A stretch of 64,000 bases of DNA from Oceanihabitans gracilariae (GCF_042684485.1 NZ_JBHULM010000007.1:186001-250000), one strand, 5' to 3'. Positions 41,788 to 50,772 are shown, counted from the first letter of the stretch. Notes: generated from the sequence alone by a model not told the origin. Numbers and translations: made by a program.

Positions 41788-42690
41788 ATGTGGATGTATT
41801 TAGGGCTTTTAGCCGCTTTATTTTTAGGATTACATAACTTATGTAAAAAACATGCCGTTCAAGGCAATTCGGTATTTCCTGTGCTTTTAGGTACGGTTTC
41901 TAGTGGATTTTTATTTGTAGCTACCTTTTATTTATTATCTGTTTTTTTTCCAGAATATGCTGTAGAAAACGGTTATGAGTTTCAAGAAATTTCTTGGCAA
42001 ACACATGGTTTTATATTTATAAAATCGGTTATTATGGCTAGTTCATGGGTTTTAGCCTATCAAGCTTTAAAACACTTGCCAATAACTATTGTAACGCCAA
42101 TACGTTCTGCTGGACCATTTTTTACGTTTATTGGTGCTATTATTATTTATAAAGAAAGTCCTAATTTGTACCAATGGATTGGTTTTTTCTTAATAATCTT
42201 TTCGGTACTACTCTACTCTAAAATTGGTAAAAAAGAAGGGATTAATTTTAAGAAAAATAAATGGATATTTGCTATTATAGGCGCTACTTTTTTAGGAGCT
42301 TCTAGTGGTTTGTATGATAAGTTTTTAATTCAGAATTTGGGCTTAAATCCGCAAACCTTACAGTTTTGGTTCTGTTTATACACCATACTATTATTGCTAT
42401 TTATATTATCTATAACTTGGTTTCCTTTTGCCGAAAAACGTAAAGATTTCACCTTTAGATGGTCTATAATTGCTGTTGGTGTTTTGCTACAAGCTGCAGA
42501 TTATTTTTACTTTAAAGCATTACAAGATCCAGACGCTTTAATCATGTTATTATCTGCTATTAAACGAAGTCAGATACTTATAGCTGTGGTAATTGGTGGT
42601 TTAGTATTTAAAGAGCAAAATAAGCGTAAAAAATTAATTCCGTTAGCAGGTATAATGCTTGGAGTCTTTTTAATTTTATATTCTAATTGA
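41788..42690 (+). CDS. EamA-family (DMT) transporter
   Basis: 300 residues with about ten transmembrane helices in two EamA repeats. The first covers residues 1-140 (LGLLAALFLGLHNLCKKHAV, LPITIVTPIRSAGPFFTFIGAII). The second is about 150-300 (FAIIGATFLGASSGLYDKFLI, ALIMLLSAIKRSQILIAVVIGGLVFKEQNKRKKLIPLAGIMLGVFLI). It is an inner-membrane exporter or importer of small metabolites; no substrate clue. It ends convergent with the DUF6515 gene. Confidence 0.88.
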   Translation: MWMYLGLLAALFLGLHNLCKKHAVQGNSVFPVLLGTVSSGFLFVATFYLLSVFFPEYAVENGYEFQEISWQTHGFIFIKSVIMASSWVLAYQALKHLPITIVTPIRSAGPFFTFIGAIIIYKESPNLYQWIGFFLIIFSVLLYSKIGKKEGINFKKNKWIFAIIGATFLGASSGLYDKFLIQNLGLNPQTLQFWFCLYTILLLLFILSITWFPFAEKRKDFTFRWSIIAVGVLLQAADYFYFKALQDPDALIMLLSAIKRSQILIAVVIGGLVFKEQNKRKKLIPLAGIMLGVFLILYSN

Positions 42691-42707
42691 TGTAATGTCG
42701 CTAAAAT

Positions 42708-42741
42708 AAAAAAGAGGATAACTATACAATTACCCTCCTTT
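42708..42741. terminator. Possible bidirectional terminator
   Basis: GAGGATAA and TTACCCTC pair with one mismatch around an eight-base loop between the convergent EamA and DUF6515 genes. T-rich sequence follows on the plus strand only loosely, and A-rich sequence precedes it, favouring the minus strand. Confidence 0.4.
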
Positions 42742-42762
42742 CCTGCTATTAATCAAACTAAA

Positions 42763-43356
42763 TTAATCAAAATCTATAATACCTACTACTTCATATGCTC
42801 TAGTACCATCTACTTGTACTTTTTCATATAAAACATTAGCGTATTCATAATACGTTTGGTTGTCTATAGTTACTTTTTCGTAATCCTCAGGTAATTCATA
42901 AACAATAGTTCCTATTTCAGGATCTACTACTTCATATTCATTGTTTATTTGTGTATAAAATATACCGTCTACATTAAAATAAAAACCATTTCTATACGCT
43001 ATTCGTTTGTAATGTGTAGGTAATACTTTTATTCTAAATCCAACCTTTGGTGCTATAACAATATAACGACCACTTGACTGTGTATAAAACTTATTATTAG
43101 CATAGTAATAGCTTTGTCCATTGTGCTTAATAACCGTTTTATTTGGTACGCTTCTTACAGAAACCACCTTTTTAGTAGGTTTTTTATAAGTAACTTTAGA
43201 TTTAGGTATTCTATTATTTAATGTTGTTTTTTTTGTTGTTTTAGTTGTTACAACTGTTTTTGTTTTAGTATTACGTTTAGATTGCGCTGTAGCTGTTGTT
43301 GAAATAGCCACAATACATACCACTGGTAAAACGAATGTTTTTATAAATGCTTTCAT
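42763..43356 (-). CDS. DUF6515-like secreted protein
   Basis: 197 residues from ATG 43356 (MKAFIKTFVLPVVCIV); nine upstream codons in the same frame are unlikely. Signal peptide followed by a Lys/Thr-rich linker. Then come three repeats of about 35 residues, each with a (K/N)xFYTQ/YYYA turn, a Y(I/E)V(I/V)xP strand and an (I/V)xxLPxxY(K/E) strand, as in KVGFRIKVLPTHYKRIAY and EIGTIVYELPEDYEKVTI. This is the DUF6515 pattern. Probably periplasmic or surface-associated; function unknown. It stands alone. Confidence 0.75.
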   Translation of the reverse strand: MKAFIKTFVLPVVCIVAISTTATAQSKRNTKTKTVVTTKTTKKTTLNNRIPKSKVTYKKPTKKVVSVRSVPNKTVIKHNGQSYYYANNKFYTQSSGRYIVIAPKVGFRIKVLPTHYKRIAYRNGFYFNVDGIFYTQINNEYEVVDPEIGTIVYELPEDYEKVTIDNQTYYEYANVLYEKVQVDGTRAYEVVGIIDFD

Positions 43357-43537
43357 AATTTTATAATTAAAAGGGTTCAACATTTCTCTTTCACAATTAA
43401 GACTCTGTTTAATTGTGATAGTTTAAAAGTAGAAGTATTAAATTTTAAAAAAAATAGAAATAGATATGTAAGGGAATTGTATCTACCAATTATGTAATTG
43501 TATAGATTAGTTTTTTTAATATTTAATTACAAAGCAT

Positions 43538-43568
43538 AAAAAAAGCATACGTTTAAGGTATGCTTTTA
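43538..43568 (-). terminator. Intrinsic terminator for the EF-hand gene
   Basis: AAAAGCATAC and GTATGCTTTT pair perfectly across a seven-base loop. On the minus strand the stem is followed by seven T residues, 21 bases after the stop of the 43589 gene. Confidence 0.8.
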
Positions 43569-43588
43569 AAAACTTAAGGTATACTATG

Positions 43589-43888
43589 TTATTTTAATAA
43601 CCCTAATAAACCTGTTAATTCTGTTAAATTTAAGCTAGAATTGCTGTCTGTATCTAGTACATTAAAATTATCTGCAACAGAACCTATAGCTTCAGAAGAA
43701 CTAATAGCTTCATCATTGTTGTTATCTAGTAAACTAAATAGTGTAGAAATTTGTTGCACTGTAGAGTTTGAACTTAAAGAACTTAATAATGTTGCTGCTT
43801 GAGATACTGATGAAGTGTTTACATTTTTTACACTATCACAACTAAATAAACCTATGGTAATTGCTATGGTAAGTACTACTTTTTTCAT
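43589..43888 (-). CDS. Small EF-hand lipoprotein
   Basis: 99 residues. Signal peptide with lipobox LFSC. The mature 80 residues are Ser-rich at first and then hold two EF-hand loops, DNNNDEAISSSE and DTDSNSSLNLTE, with the usual Asp/Asn at positions 1, 3 and 5 and Glu at 12. It probably binds calcium at the outer membrane. No partner gene nearby; it has its own terminator. Confidence 0.8.
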   Translation of the reverse strand: MKKVVLTIAITIGLFSCDSVKNVNTSSVSQAATLLSSLSSNSTVQQISTLFSLLDNNNDEAISSSEAIGSVADNFNVLDTDSNSSLNLTELTGLLGLLK

Positions 43889-44012
43889 AATTTGTATTTG
43901 TTTTATTATAATTTTCGTACAAAAATAAGATTCCCTTTATTTATTAGATGCAGCAATATACTTATACTATAAATTTATCTATAAAAAGGTTATTTTTATA
44001 GACGAAATGATT

Positions 44013-44741
44013 TTAAAGCGAATTATTATTTATAAACTCTAAAAATTTTGGCTTGTATTGTTCTGAAACCGTTATGCGTTGCTCATTAATGATAATTTGA
44101 CTACGCTCTATAACATCAATATTATGTAAGGAAACAATAAAAGATCGATGCACACGCATAAATTGTGTGTCTGGCAATTCTTCTTCTAAAGATTTTAAAC
44201 TCATTAGTGTTAAAATAGGCTTTGGATTATCTTTTAGCCATATTTTAATATAGTCTTTAAGTCCTTCAAAATATAGAACATCTGCTAATTTAACACGTAA
44301 TTGCTTGTATTCTGATTTTACAAAAAGGAATTCTTTTTCTTCCGAAAGAATACTTTTTCTTTTACCTCTTACTAGCTCAAACCAGGTATTTGCTTTATTA
44401 GCTGCAGCTAAAAACTCGGCATAATCAAAAGGCTTTAATAAATAATCTATGGCTTCTACTTTAAACCCTTCTAAAGCATAATGATCAAAAGCTGTTGTAA
44501 AAATAACACGTGTTTCTTTAGGTAACATTTTAGAAAATTCAATACCAGTTAAATCTGGCATTTGTATATCTAGAAAAAGTAAATCAACCGGTTGATCTTT
44601 TATAAACTCCATCGCTTCAATAGCACTACTACACTTCTTTTTTAAAGATAAAAAAGGAGTTTTTTCTACATAGCTTTCTACTAAATTAAGTGCCATAGGT
44701 TCATCATCAACAATAACACATGATATTTTTAAGTTACTCAT
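44013..44741 (-). CDS. LytTR-family response regulator
   Basis: 242 residues. Receiver domain with VDDEP, phosphoacceptor Asp58 (LFLDIQMPDL) and DYLLKPFD; LytTR domain with FLFVKSEYKQLRVKLADVLYFEGLKDYIKI and QFMRVHRSFIVSLHNID. It shows clear similarity to the regulator at 37029-37757. It is the last gene of a minus-strand cluster whose matching LytS kinase is five genes upstream, at 47760-48797. Three secreted proteins lie between them. Confidence 0.92.
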   Translation of the reverse strand: MSNLKISCVIVDDEPMALNLVESYVEKTPFLSLKKKCSSAIEAMEFIKDQPVDLLFLDIQMPDLTGIEFSKMLPKETRVIFTTAFDHYALEGFKVEAIDYLLKPFDYAEFLAAANKANTWFELVRGKRKSILSEEKEFLFVKSEYKQLRVKLADVLYFEGLKDYIKIWLKDNPKPILTLMSLKSLEEELPDTQFMRVHRSFIVSLHNIDVIERSQIIINEQRITVSEQYKPKFLEFINNNSL

Positions 44742-44789
44742 AAGTTAAATTTATATATTAAAACAGGGTAGCTTTAAAACGATTAAAAT

Positions 44790-45797
44790 TTAGTTTACCG
44801 TATATCTTACCAAAACTTCATTATCTAAAATAACATTGGTAGACCATATAAATTTTGCATCGGCTTTGCTGTTATCAAAGATATCTATAAAATTGGTATA
44901 TGCAGGTTTATTATCTACACCAATAGTTTTATTTGTGTACTCGGTTGCGCTAGGCCATTGAGTATCATTAAATTCTGCAGATTGCCAGTTTAAAGGTGTT
45001 TTCCAATGTAAAGCGTAGTACGCTGTACCATCGTTAGAATCTTCGGTACTGCAAGAGGTACTTAATCTTAAAGTTCCTTCTTCTGTAGCACAAGATAAGT
45101 CTCTTAAAGGTGCTGTATAAAAGGTTTGCGCTTTCCATTCGGAGTTTGTTGTAGCAATTATTTCTCCTTCAGTATCTTTAAAAACAGCGACCATACCTCC
45201 ATCTCCAGGATGAAATGCTTGTCCTCTATTCGCTTCAGAACCTAAACCACTATTTTCTTCCCAATCCACTAATTTCATAGCTATAGTAAAAGGTTTTTGA
45301 ACTTTAAAGCGAACAATATTAGAATTGAATTGCGTAAAAGGCACATTGTCTTTTCCTACAGGAATGCCGTTGATGTACATTTCAAAATAATTATCTGCAA
45401 ATATAAAGGCTGTAATAAGTTCACCATCTGCATCTACTTCTACAATATCACTTCCATCTAAAGCTGCTAAAGCTTCATCTGCAGAGGTATATTCTATTTT
45501 GGTACAAGGGTTAAATAAATCGGATGCCATCGGAAAACGATCATCCGTAAAATTAACTTCTGCAGGAACAGTCCATGTGCTACCATCTGTAGATGTTGAA
45601 GTTCCTATAGGTGCTTTTCTACCTCTATCGCAGTCATAAATATTTTGCGTTAAGACCGTTGCAGGTCCTTGAGATACAGAAGCTGTACCTTTATATGTTT
45701 TTGTTTTTTCAGGTGTCGTTTTTTTAGCGTTTTTACAAGTTAATAGTGTAAAACAAGAAAAAATAACGAGGAGTGTGCTAGGCTTTATTTGTATCAT
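44790..45797 (-). CDS. Lipoprotein of unknown function in the YHYH/PEBP cluster
   Basis: 335 residues. The signal peptide has a Cys at about position 21 (TLLTCKNAKK) as lipobox. The mature protein holds two regions that look like galactose-binding-type beta-sandwiches: WTVPAEVNFTDDRFPMASDLFNPC, ITAFIFADNYFEMYINGIPVG, and a C-terminal HWKTPLNWQSAEFNDTQWPSATEYTN ending VLVRYTVN. Many Asp, Asn and Cys residues suggest disulfides. Family not recognised. It is 13 bp downstream of the PEBP gene and 48 bp upstream of the LytTR regulator, so it belongs to the same transcript. Confidence 0.72.
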   Translation of the reverse strand: MIQIKPSTLLVIFSCFTLLTCKNAKKTTPEKTKTYKGTASVSQGPATVLTQNIYDCDRGRKAPIGTSTSTDGSTWTVPAEVNFTDDRFPMASDLFNPCTKIEYTSADEALAALDGSDIVEVDADGELITAFIFADNYFEMYINGIPVGKDNVPFTQFNSNIVRFKVQKPFTIAMKLVDWEENSGLGSEANRGQAFHPGDGGMVAVFKDTEGEIIATTNSEWKAQTFYTAPLRDLSCATEEGTLRLSTSCSTEDSNDGTAYYALHWKTPLNWQSAEFNDTQWPSATEYTNKTIGVDNKPAYTNFIDIFDNSKADAKFIWSTNVILDNEVLVRYTVN

Positions 45798-45810
45798 TTT
45801 TTTCTTTTTT

Positions 45811-46410
45811 TTAATTGGTATCTACAAAGGTTAATGTGGTTCTATCAACAATTTTTACAGTATTTAAGGCATTCATAAACACATTATAATCTACGTCTAA
45901 ACTGTTTTCTTTAGGTAATGAGGCTGGTGTTTCTGCCAAAGCATAAAGTGCTATAGTGTATTCGTGTTTTCCTTTTCCACGAGAACAAGGTGATGTATAA
46001 GATATTGCTGTACCATCTTTATTTGCTCCCATAAACCAATTGCCTTGAGAAGCCATATTATATGGTATTTCTGTTACTTCAGGATCAATATTCCATAATA
46101 ACAAGTAGGAATTTATCTCACTCTTATCTTCCTTTTTAGGATAATGGTACATGACAATCGCTAAAGATTTCGTGCCATTAGGTACATTTTCCCAAGACAG
46201 TGGTATGGAATTTTCCACGTCCTTGATCTTTTCTTCACATTTATACGCTTCTAATAATACTCCATTTTCTACAGCAACACTTGTGAGTTTAAAATCTGGA
46301 TGAATGGTTTTAAAATCATCATGATTTACTGTTGTAAGCACAGTATTCTTGTTTTTACAAGCTATAAAAGAAAGAAAAAGGATAAATACTAAAATTTTTG
46401 CTTGTTTCAT
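45811..46410 (-). CDS. PEBP-family (YbhB/YbcL, Raf-kinase-inhibitor-like) lipoprotein
   Basis: 199 residues. Lipobox FIACK at the end of the signal peptide. The PEBP fold is shown by FKLTSVAVENGVLLEAYKCEEK, NSIPLSWENVPNGTKSLAIVMYHYP, YLLLWNIDPEVTEIPYNMAS and SPCSRGKGKHEYTIALYAL, which matches the conserved CPPxGxHxY region. PEBP proteins bind anionic ligands. Its start overlaps the stop of the YHYH gene by four bases (ATGA), indicating translational coupling; YHYH and PEBP genes are often paired in marine bacteria. Confidence 0.87.
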   Translation of the reverse strand: MKQAKILVFILFLSFIACKNKNTVLTTVNHDDFKTIHPDFKLTSVAVENGVLLEAYKCEEKIKDVENSIPLSWENVPNGTKSLAIVMYHYPKKEDKSEINSYLLLWNIDPEVTEIPYNMASQGNWFMGANKDGTAISYTSPCSRGKGKHEYTIALYALAETPASLPKENSLDVDYNVFMNALNTVKIVDRTTLTFVDTN

Positions 46411-47729
46411 TTTTCTTTTGCTTTATAGGTTTCAACGGTTGCTGTACCATCCGGATTTATAAATTGATAAGTGTAATTTCCTGTACTATCCCAACTGTAA
46501 TTAATGACATATTCTTTCCCTTCTAAGCGATAGGTTAATTGATAGGCATTTTCTCCCAAAGATTTAAAATCGATAATTTCAGCACCACGTAAGGGTCTTA
46601 GTGCAGGTCTTAATTCTTGTGTTCTTGGTTGTGGATACACTTGATTTTCTGGCGCTTTAGTTTTCGGGTCTAACTGTACTTCACCTCTCATACCTGCAAT
46701 AAAATAAGGATATTCTTTAATGGTGTGGTATTGGTAAGATCCATCAGGGTTTGTTTTTCCTAAGTATTCATCTAAGGACTCTGTTGTTTCTCCATATACC
46801 GGAAAACCATCTACAGCATAAGCCACAGGATTTCCTTGACCCACTTGATCTTGTAAATGTAATGGAGGTAAATGGTAATGATAATCATCTGCACGTCCAC
46901 AATGTCCTCCCCAATCATCTAATTCACCAATAGCATTTGCATCTTCTCCTCTATTATTTAAAGGATTAAAAATAGGAATTCCGTTTACTGCTACAGCAAT
47001 GGCACCTTTTAGCAAATTGGTTTTTGTAGACAAGGGTTCTTCTGCCATTTTTGGATGTATAGGAATAGCCCAACTATTAGGGCCTGTATAATTTTGATGA
47101 ATAGGAACTTGCTGTTGCCAATTGCTTATACCAACCATCATATCATGATTTGGTAAACCATTAGAGGATATGTACAAATAAGTACTGTCTGCATGTGTAG
47201 TAACACCTTCAAATTTTTCAAAAAAGCTTTGCATTACAGAAACCGCATGCGAAGGGACTTGAAGCGTACTTGTTGTAGTATTGTTAGTATTTTTACAAGA
47301 TACAATTGCAATAATAGTTACACCTAAAATACCGTAAGTGAAGTGCATGGCTTTTTTCTGTTTTATTAATTTATAAACAGAAAAGCCTAAAAGAAAGAGC
47401 CCTAAAACAAGTAACCACCAACTAGAATTAAATACTTTTTGAGATTCTGAAGCTGTGTGATGATTATTTAAAGCCTGAATAGATACACTTTTAGCTTTAA
47501 TATAGTTTTGATCTGCTACTGTAAAGTCCGAAATTTTATAAACCTGAACAGCATGATGCGCATCCAGTAAATAAACGTCATCATGCTGCAATTTGATAAA
47601 ATTAGCATTTACTATTTCATGATTCGTTGCTAATTCCCATTGTTTTAAAGGTGTACCATGTCCGCCTTCATGCGCAAACAGAGGAATACTTAGGAGTACA
47701 AAACAAATAGTTAAAAGTGAGTTTTTCAT
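46407..47729 (-). CDS. YHYH-domain protein with N-terminal His-rich domain and internal membrane segment
   Basis: 440 residues. A signal peptide (ending LFAHEGGHG) is followed by a short His-rich domain (VYLLDAHHAVQVYKISDFTVADQ). A transmembrane helix follows at about 105-122 (WWLLVLGLFLLGFSVYKLIK), then a second hydrophobic stretch ending IIAIVSCKNTN, which resembles a lipobox. The large C-terminal YHYH domain (about 160-380) contains GGHCGRADDYHYHLPPLHL and YAVDGFPVYG. YHYH proteins are secreted and of unknown function. It overlaps the PEBP gene by 4 bp. The chain reads like two secreted modules joined through a membrane segment. Confidence 0.85.
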   Translation of the reverse strand: MKNSLLTICFVLLSIPLFAHEGGHGTPLKQWELATNHEIVNANFIKLQHDDVYLLDAHHAVQVYKISDFTVADQNYIKAKSVSIQALNNHHTASESQKVFNSSWWLLVLGLFLLGFSVYKLIKQKKAMHFTYGILGVTIIAIVSCKNTNNTTTSTLQVPSHAVSVMQSFFEKFEGVTTHADSTYLYISSNGLPNHDMMVGISNWQQQVPIHQNYTGPNSWAIPIHPKMAEEPLSTKTNLLKGAIAVAVNGIPIFNPLNNRGEDANAIGELDDWGGHCGRADDYHYHLPPLHLQDQVGQGNPVAYAVDGFPVYGETTESLDEYLGKTNPDGSYQYHTIKEYPYFIAGMRGEVQLDPKTKAPENQVYPQPRTQELRPALRPLRGAEIIDFKSLGENAYQLTYRLEGKEYVINYSWDSTGNYTYQFINPDGTATVETYKAKEK

Positions 47730-47759
47730 TTGTTTTATTTTAATGATTATATGATCGGT

Positions 47760-48797
47760 TTAGTTGGTTTCTATTTCTAAAGTCACTAAAAAACGATCAT
47801 TTTTTAAGATTGTTTTAAAATTGAATTTGTTAGGGTATAATAATTCTAAACGTTTTTCAAGGTTTTGAAGTCCAATACCAGAACCACTTTTATCGTCTGT
47901 TTTCTTCGGAAAATTATTGTTTTCTATTGAAAATAAAACCGTGTTATTAGCATAGGTCATTTGTATATTAATCTCGCTTGTTTTAGAAGCTGATACACCA
48001 TGTTTAAAAGCATTTTCTATCAGCGATATAAATAGTAAAGGTGCTATTTTTACTCCTGTTTCTTTTTCAGGAAAACTGTACGTTACCACTGTTTTGTCTG
48101 ATACACGAAGCTTCATCAGTTCAATGTAGCGCTTCATAAAATCGATTTCTTTTGATAAAAGAATGGTTTCTACATTGGTTTCATATAACATATAACGCAT
48201 TAACTTACTTAAACTATGTATAGACGTTTTTGCCTGATCTGGAGAAAGATCTACCATAGCATAGATATTATTTAAAGAATTAAAAAAGAAATGCGGTTGC
48301 AGTTGATAGTGTAAATGCTGTAATTCGAATTGTAATTTGATGTTTGCAGCTTCTTTACGTTCAGCTTCTGTTTTTACCCAACGTTGTGTTGTTTTTAAAG
48401 CAATTGAAAATAGTAAAGGTGCCAAATATGATAATACTTGTATGTAGATAGCCATTTTAAATGGAGGCTCTGTTCTACCTGTATTTTCAAGACGTTTTAT
48501 AGCGATTTCTTTGAAAAAATTATCTTCTATATATTCTTTTAGAAATAAGAAAAAGGTAATCATTACTGCATTAATGATAATAAATTGCAGCATTTTTTTA
48601 GGAAACAAAAACCGATCTATTAGTACAAAATAATTAAAGTAGAAGATTACAGCCGAAAAGATTAAAGGTACCCAAAAGTGCGCTTTAATTCTGCTCATTT
48701 CTTGATCTTGGCCATAAGACAGCAAGTAAGGCAAGCAAAATAGCGTTAGCCATACTAGTAGATGTAAAAGGATTGTTATTTTTTTGTTGCTATACAT
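47760..48797 (-). CDS. LytS-family sensor histidine kinase
   Basis: 345 residues. Four N-terminal transmembrane helices (LLHLLVWLTLFCLPYLL to LSYLAPLLFSIAL) precede the His_kinase domain with the phosphoacceptor in HYQLQPHFFFNSLNNIYAMV. LLFISLIENAFKHG and SGIGLQNLEKRLELLYP form the ATP site. It probably pairs with the LytTR regulator at 44013-44741, from which it is separated by the YHYH, PEBP and lipoprotein genes. It lies 30 bp upstream of the YHYH gene and 15 bp downstream of the DoxX gene. Confidence 0.9.
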   Translation of the reverse strand: MYSNKKITILLHLLVWLTLFCLPYLLSYGQDQEMSRIKAHFWVPLIFSAVIFYFNYFVLIDRFLFPKKMLQFIIINAVMITFFLFLKEYIEDNFFKEIAIKRLENTGRTEPPFKMAIYIQVLSYLAPLLFSIALKTTQRWVKTEAERKEAANIKLQFELQHLHYQLQPHFFFNSLNNIYAMVDLSPDQAKTSIHSLSKLMRYMLYETNVETILLSKEIDFMKRYIELMKLRVSDKTVVTYSFPEKETGVKIAPLLFISLIENAFKHGVSASKTSEINIQMTYANNTVLFSIENNNFPKKTDDKSGSGIGLQNLEKRLELLYPNKFNFKTILKNDRFLVTLEIETN

Positions 48798-48812
48798 TCT
48801 ATTTCATTTTAA

Positions 48813-49211
48813 TTAATCCCAAATATTGGATTTAGATACTGCGTACTTACCAGCTCCTGTAAAAAACAAAGCTATAGAACCTAGTGTATACAATAAAATT
48901 AATTCTATTTTAAGTGCTCCTTTATCTGTAATGACAAAGATATCATTAGCATGTGCAAGAAAAATGATAAAAAGCATTCCTAAGAAAAAAGCTAAAGATG
49001 CTAATCTTGTTCTATAACCTATAATCATTAAAATTGGAGCAATTATTTCGGTTATATACACACCATAAGCCATAAATTCTGGTAAGCTATTTTTAGATAA
49101 CATGCGCATTATACCATCAAGATGTCCTAATTTAGCAACTCCATGAAACAGCATTAAACCTGCAATAGCAATTCGTATTAATAATAAACCTATATCTACT
49201 TGTTTTTTCAT
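48813..49211 (-). CDS. DoxX-family membrane protein
   Basis: 132 residues with four transmembrane helices. The DoxX hallmark is LLIRIAIAGLMLFHGVAKLGHLDG at the N-terminus, followed by YGVYITEIIAPILMIIGYRTRLASLAFFLGMLFIIFLAHAND. DoxX proteins sit in the inner membrane and are linked to thiol or oxidative stress in a few species. It is the first gene of the LytS/YHYH/PEBP/LytTR cluster, 15 bp upstream of the kinase. Confidence 0.9.
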   Translation of the reverse strand: MKKQVDIGLLLIRIAIAGLMLFHGVAKLGHLDGIMRMLSKNSLPEFMAYGVYITEIIAPILMIIGYRTRLASLAFFLGMLFIIFLAHANDIFVITDKGALKIELILLYTLGSIALFFTGAGKYAVSKSNIWD

Positions 49212-49241
49212 TGTATTGGTTTTAGGGTTTTAGTTTTATTT

Positions 49242-49249
49242 CAAAGATA
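49242..49249 (-). promoter_or_regulatory. Possible -7 element (TATCTTTG) for the DoxX operon
   Basis: TATCTTTG on the minus strand lies about 31 bases upstream of the DoxX ATG (49211) and matches TAnnTTTG. The -33 position has no clear TTG. Confidence 0.35.
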
Positions 49250-49378
49250 AATTTAATTAGGCTCTATTTTTAGCAGAATAGATGGTTTAGACGATTTACT
49301 ATATAAAAAGGATAATTTTATCGATAGAATTAAACAAAAAATTACCATAAACTTAATCAAGGCTTAGTTTATTTACTA

Positions 49379-49651
49379 GCTTTTCCAACTATAAATACCA
49401 TTATTACCTACTTTATTAGTAACTCCTTTAGCATATAGCATCCCTTTTATAGAATTGACTATAGGTGTTTTGTTTTTATAAACAAGTATTCAAAATTTGC
49501 ATCAATTGAGGCTTTTAACTTAATGAATGTTTTAGTCATTGGTAGTTCTTTTGCCCAAAAATGGGATCTTGTAGGCTTACAAGCTACATATATTGGTTTT
49601 TTATTTTTATTATTTTATTTCACAGAAGAAAAAGCGGTTAAAACACTCTAA
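49379..49651 (+). pseudogene. Possible remnant of a membrane-protein gene
   Basis: One reading frame runs as hydrophobic peptide (LLAFPTINTIITYFISNSF), meets a TAG at 49436-49438, and continues open to a TAA at 49649. It ends in a 42-codon ATG-initiated part (49523-49651, MNVLVIGSSFAQKW...) with one good membrane helix (GFLFLLFYF). It looks like the tail of a decayed inner-membrane protein. It could equally be chance in AT-rich DNA; no family recognised. Confidence 0.25.
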
Positions 49652-49808
49652 ATATTATAAAGAAATCCTTTGTTTATTCTATTAAAAACAGATTCTACTG
49701 TAGCCTAATTACTAGATTGATGTTCAAAATCAAAGAAGTATGATTCAATATCTATTTTATCCCTATAAAACACATCAATATGTTCAATTTAAAAGACAAT
49801 CATACAAG

Positions 49809-49842
49809 AAAAAAAAGGAAGTAATTATAACTTACTTCCTTT
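49809..49842 (-). terminator. Intrinsic terminator for the LolA-like gene
   Basis: AAAGGAAGTAA and TTACTTCCTTT pair across a seven-base loop, and on the minus strand the stem is followed by a run of eight T. It lies about 100 bases after the stop at 49941. Confidence 0.75.
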
Positions 49843-49940
49843 AAATTGTTAACTTTTTTATTGGGGTTTAGGGTCCTAATTAAACCATTTGATACTGTCA
49901 ATTTATCTATATAAAATAATTGATAGTATTTAATTCTAAA

Positions 49941-50657
49941 TTATAGTTTTATAAAAGTATCAGATGCTATTTCTCCTTTAACTATTACATTAGTTGGGTT
50001 ACCTCTTTTATCCCCACTTCTATTAAATGACAGTAAAACATTACCTACTTTTTGATAATTATCCCATGCCCTTGTAAATCGAGGTTCCTCATCTTTATAA
50101 TTTCCAAAGAAAGCCCACTGTTTTACCAGATGATCTTTTTGATCAATATAAATGTGATATTTATTATTTGGAGTTACACCTACATTTTTAAATGTCATTT
50201 CTAACACATCTGCTAAATTTCCGTTTGGAAGTAATTCTGTTTGTAAATACTTTATTTGGACACCATCATCTTTTAATTTCCAAGGCATAATCAACCAATA
50301 CGAATCATTAATCCACCATTTCTTACCCTTTTCAAGCAACTTATTGAGTTCTTCTGAATCTGTAACTAATGTACCATCTTGTGAAGCTTTTCCTTTTCCT
50401 GAATTAATATTAACTATAAGAGTCAATTTTTCATCAGGATTTTCAATTCTAACATCTCCAGTCCATTTATTCCAATAAAGTGTCCTTTTACCAAAATTCC
50501 ATTGTATAAAATGGGTATTATTCCAATTATCAATGCCACCCATGGCTTCGAAAGATTGTTGTATTAACTGATCAACGTTATTTTTGTTATCTTTTTGAGC
50601 CTGAATTGTTATTGTTCCAAAAAGAATAACAAGAACAGTAATTTTAAATTGTTTCAT
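49941..50657 (-). CDS. Secreted LolA-like protein (DUF6503-type), unknown function
   Basis: 238 residues with a signal peptide (MKQFKITVLVILFGTITIQAQ). The mature part begins QLIQQSFEAMGGIDNWNNTHFIQWNFGKR and is beta-rich, with YLQTELLPNGNLADVLEMTFKNVGVTPNNKYHIYIDQKDHLVKQWAFF, which resembles the LolA/outer-membrane-lipoprotein-sorting fold with two short repeats. The DUF6503 name is a guess from general form. It is 115 bp downstream of the RND efflux operon on the same strand and may be transcribed with it, but a separate role is possible. Confidence 0.68.
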   Translation of the reverse strand: MKQFKITVLVILFGTITIQAQKDNKNNVDQLIQQSFEAMGGIDNWNNTHFIQWNFGKRTLYWNKWTGDVRIENPDEKLTLIVNINSGKGKASQDGTLVTDSEELNKLLEKGKKWWINDSYWLIMPWKLKDDGVQIKYLQTELLPNGNLADVLEMTFKNVGVTPNNKYHIYIDQKDHLVKQWAFFGNYKDEEPRFTRAWDNYQKVGNVLLSFNRSGDKRGNPTNVIVKGEIASDTFIKL

Positions 50658-50772
50658 GATTATTATTTAAATGATTTAATTAAAGTTAATATCTGTAGAA
50701 AAAACATACTAAAAGGTTTTCTATATACATACTGAAATTTTATAGATTAGACTTTATACATGCTAATACACA

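Larger units (their letters stand above)
49212..49940. other. Intergenic region with a possible gene remnant
   Basis: 729 bp. It contains a -7 element (49242-49249), a possible decayed ORF on the plus strand (about 49379-49651) and a terminator (49809-49842). The rest (49652-49808 and 49843-49940) shows no ORF, repeat or recognisable signal. Confidence 0.5.
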
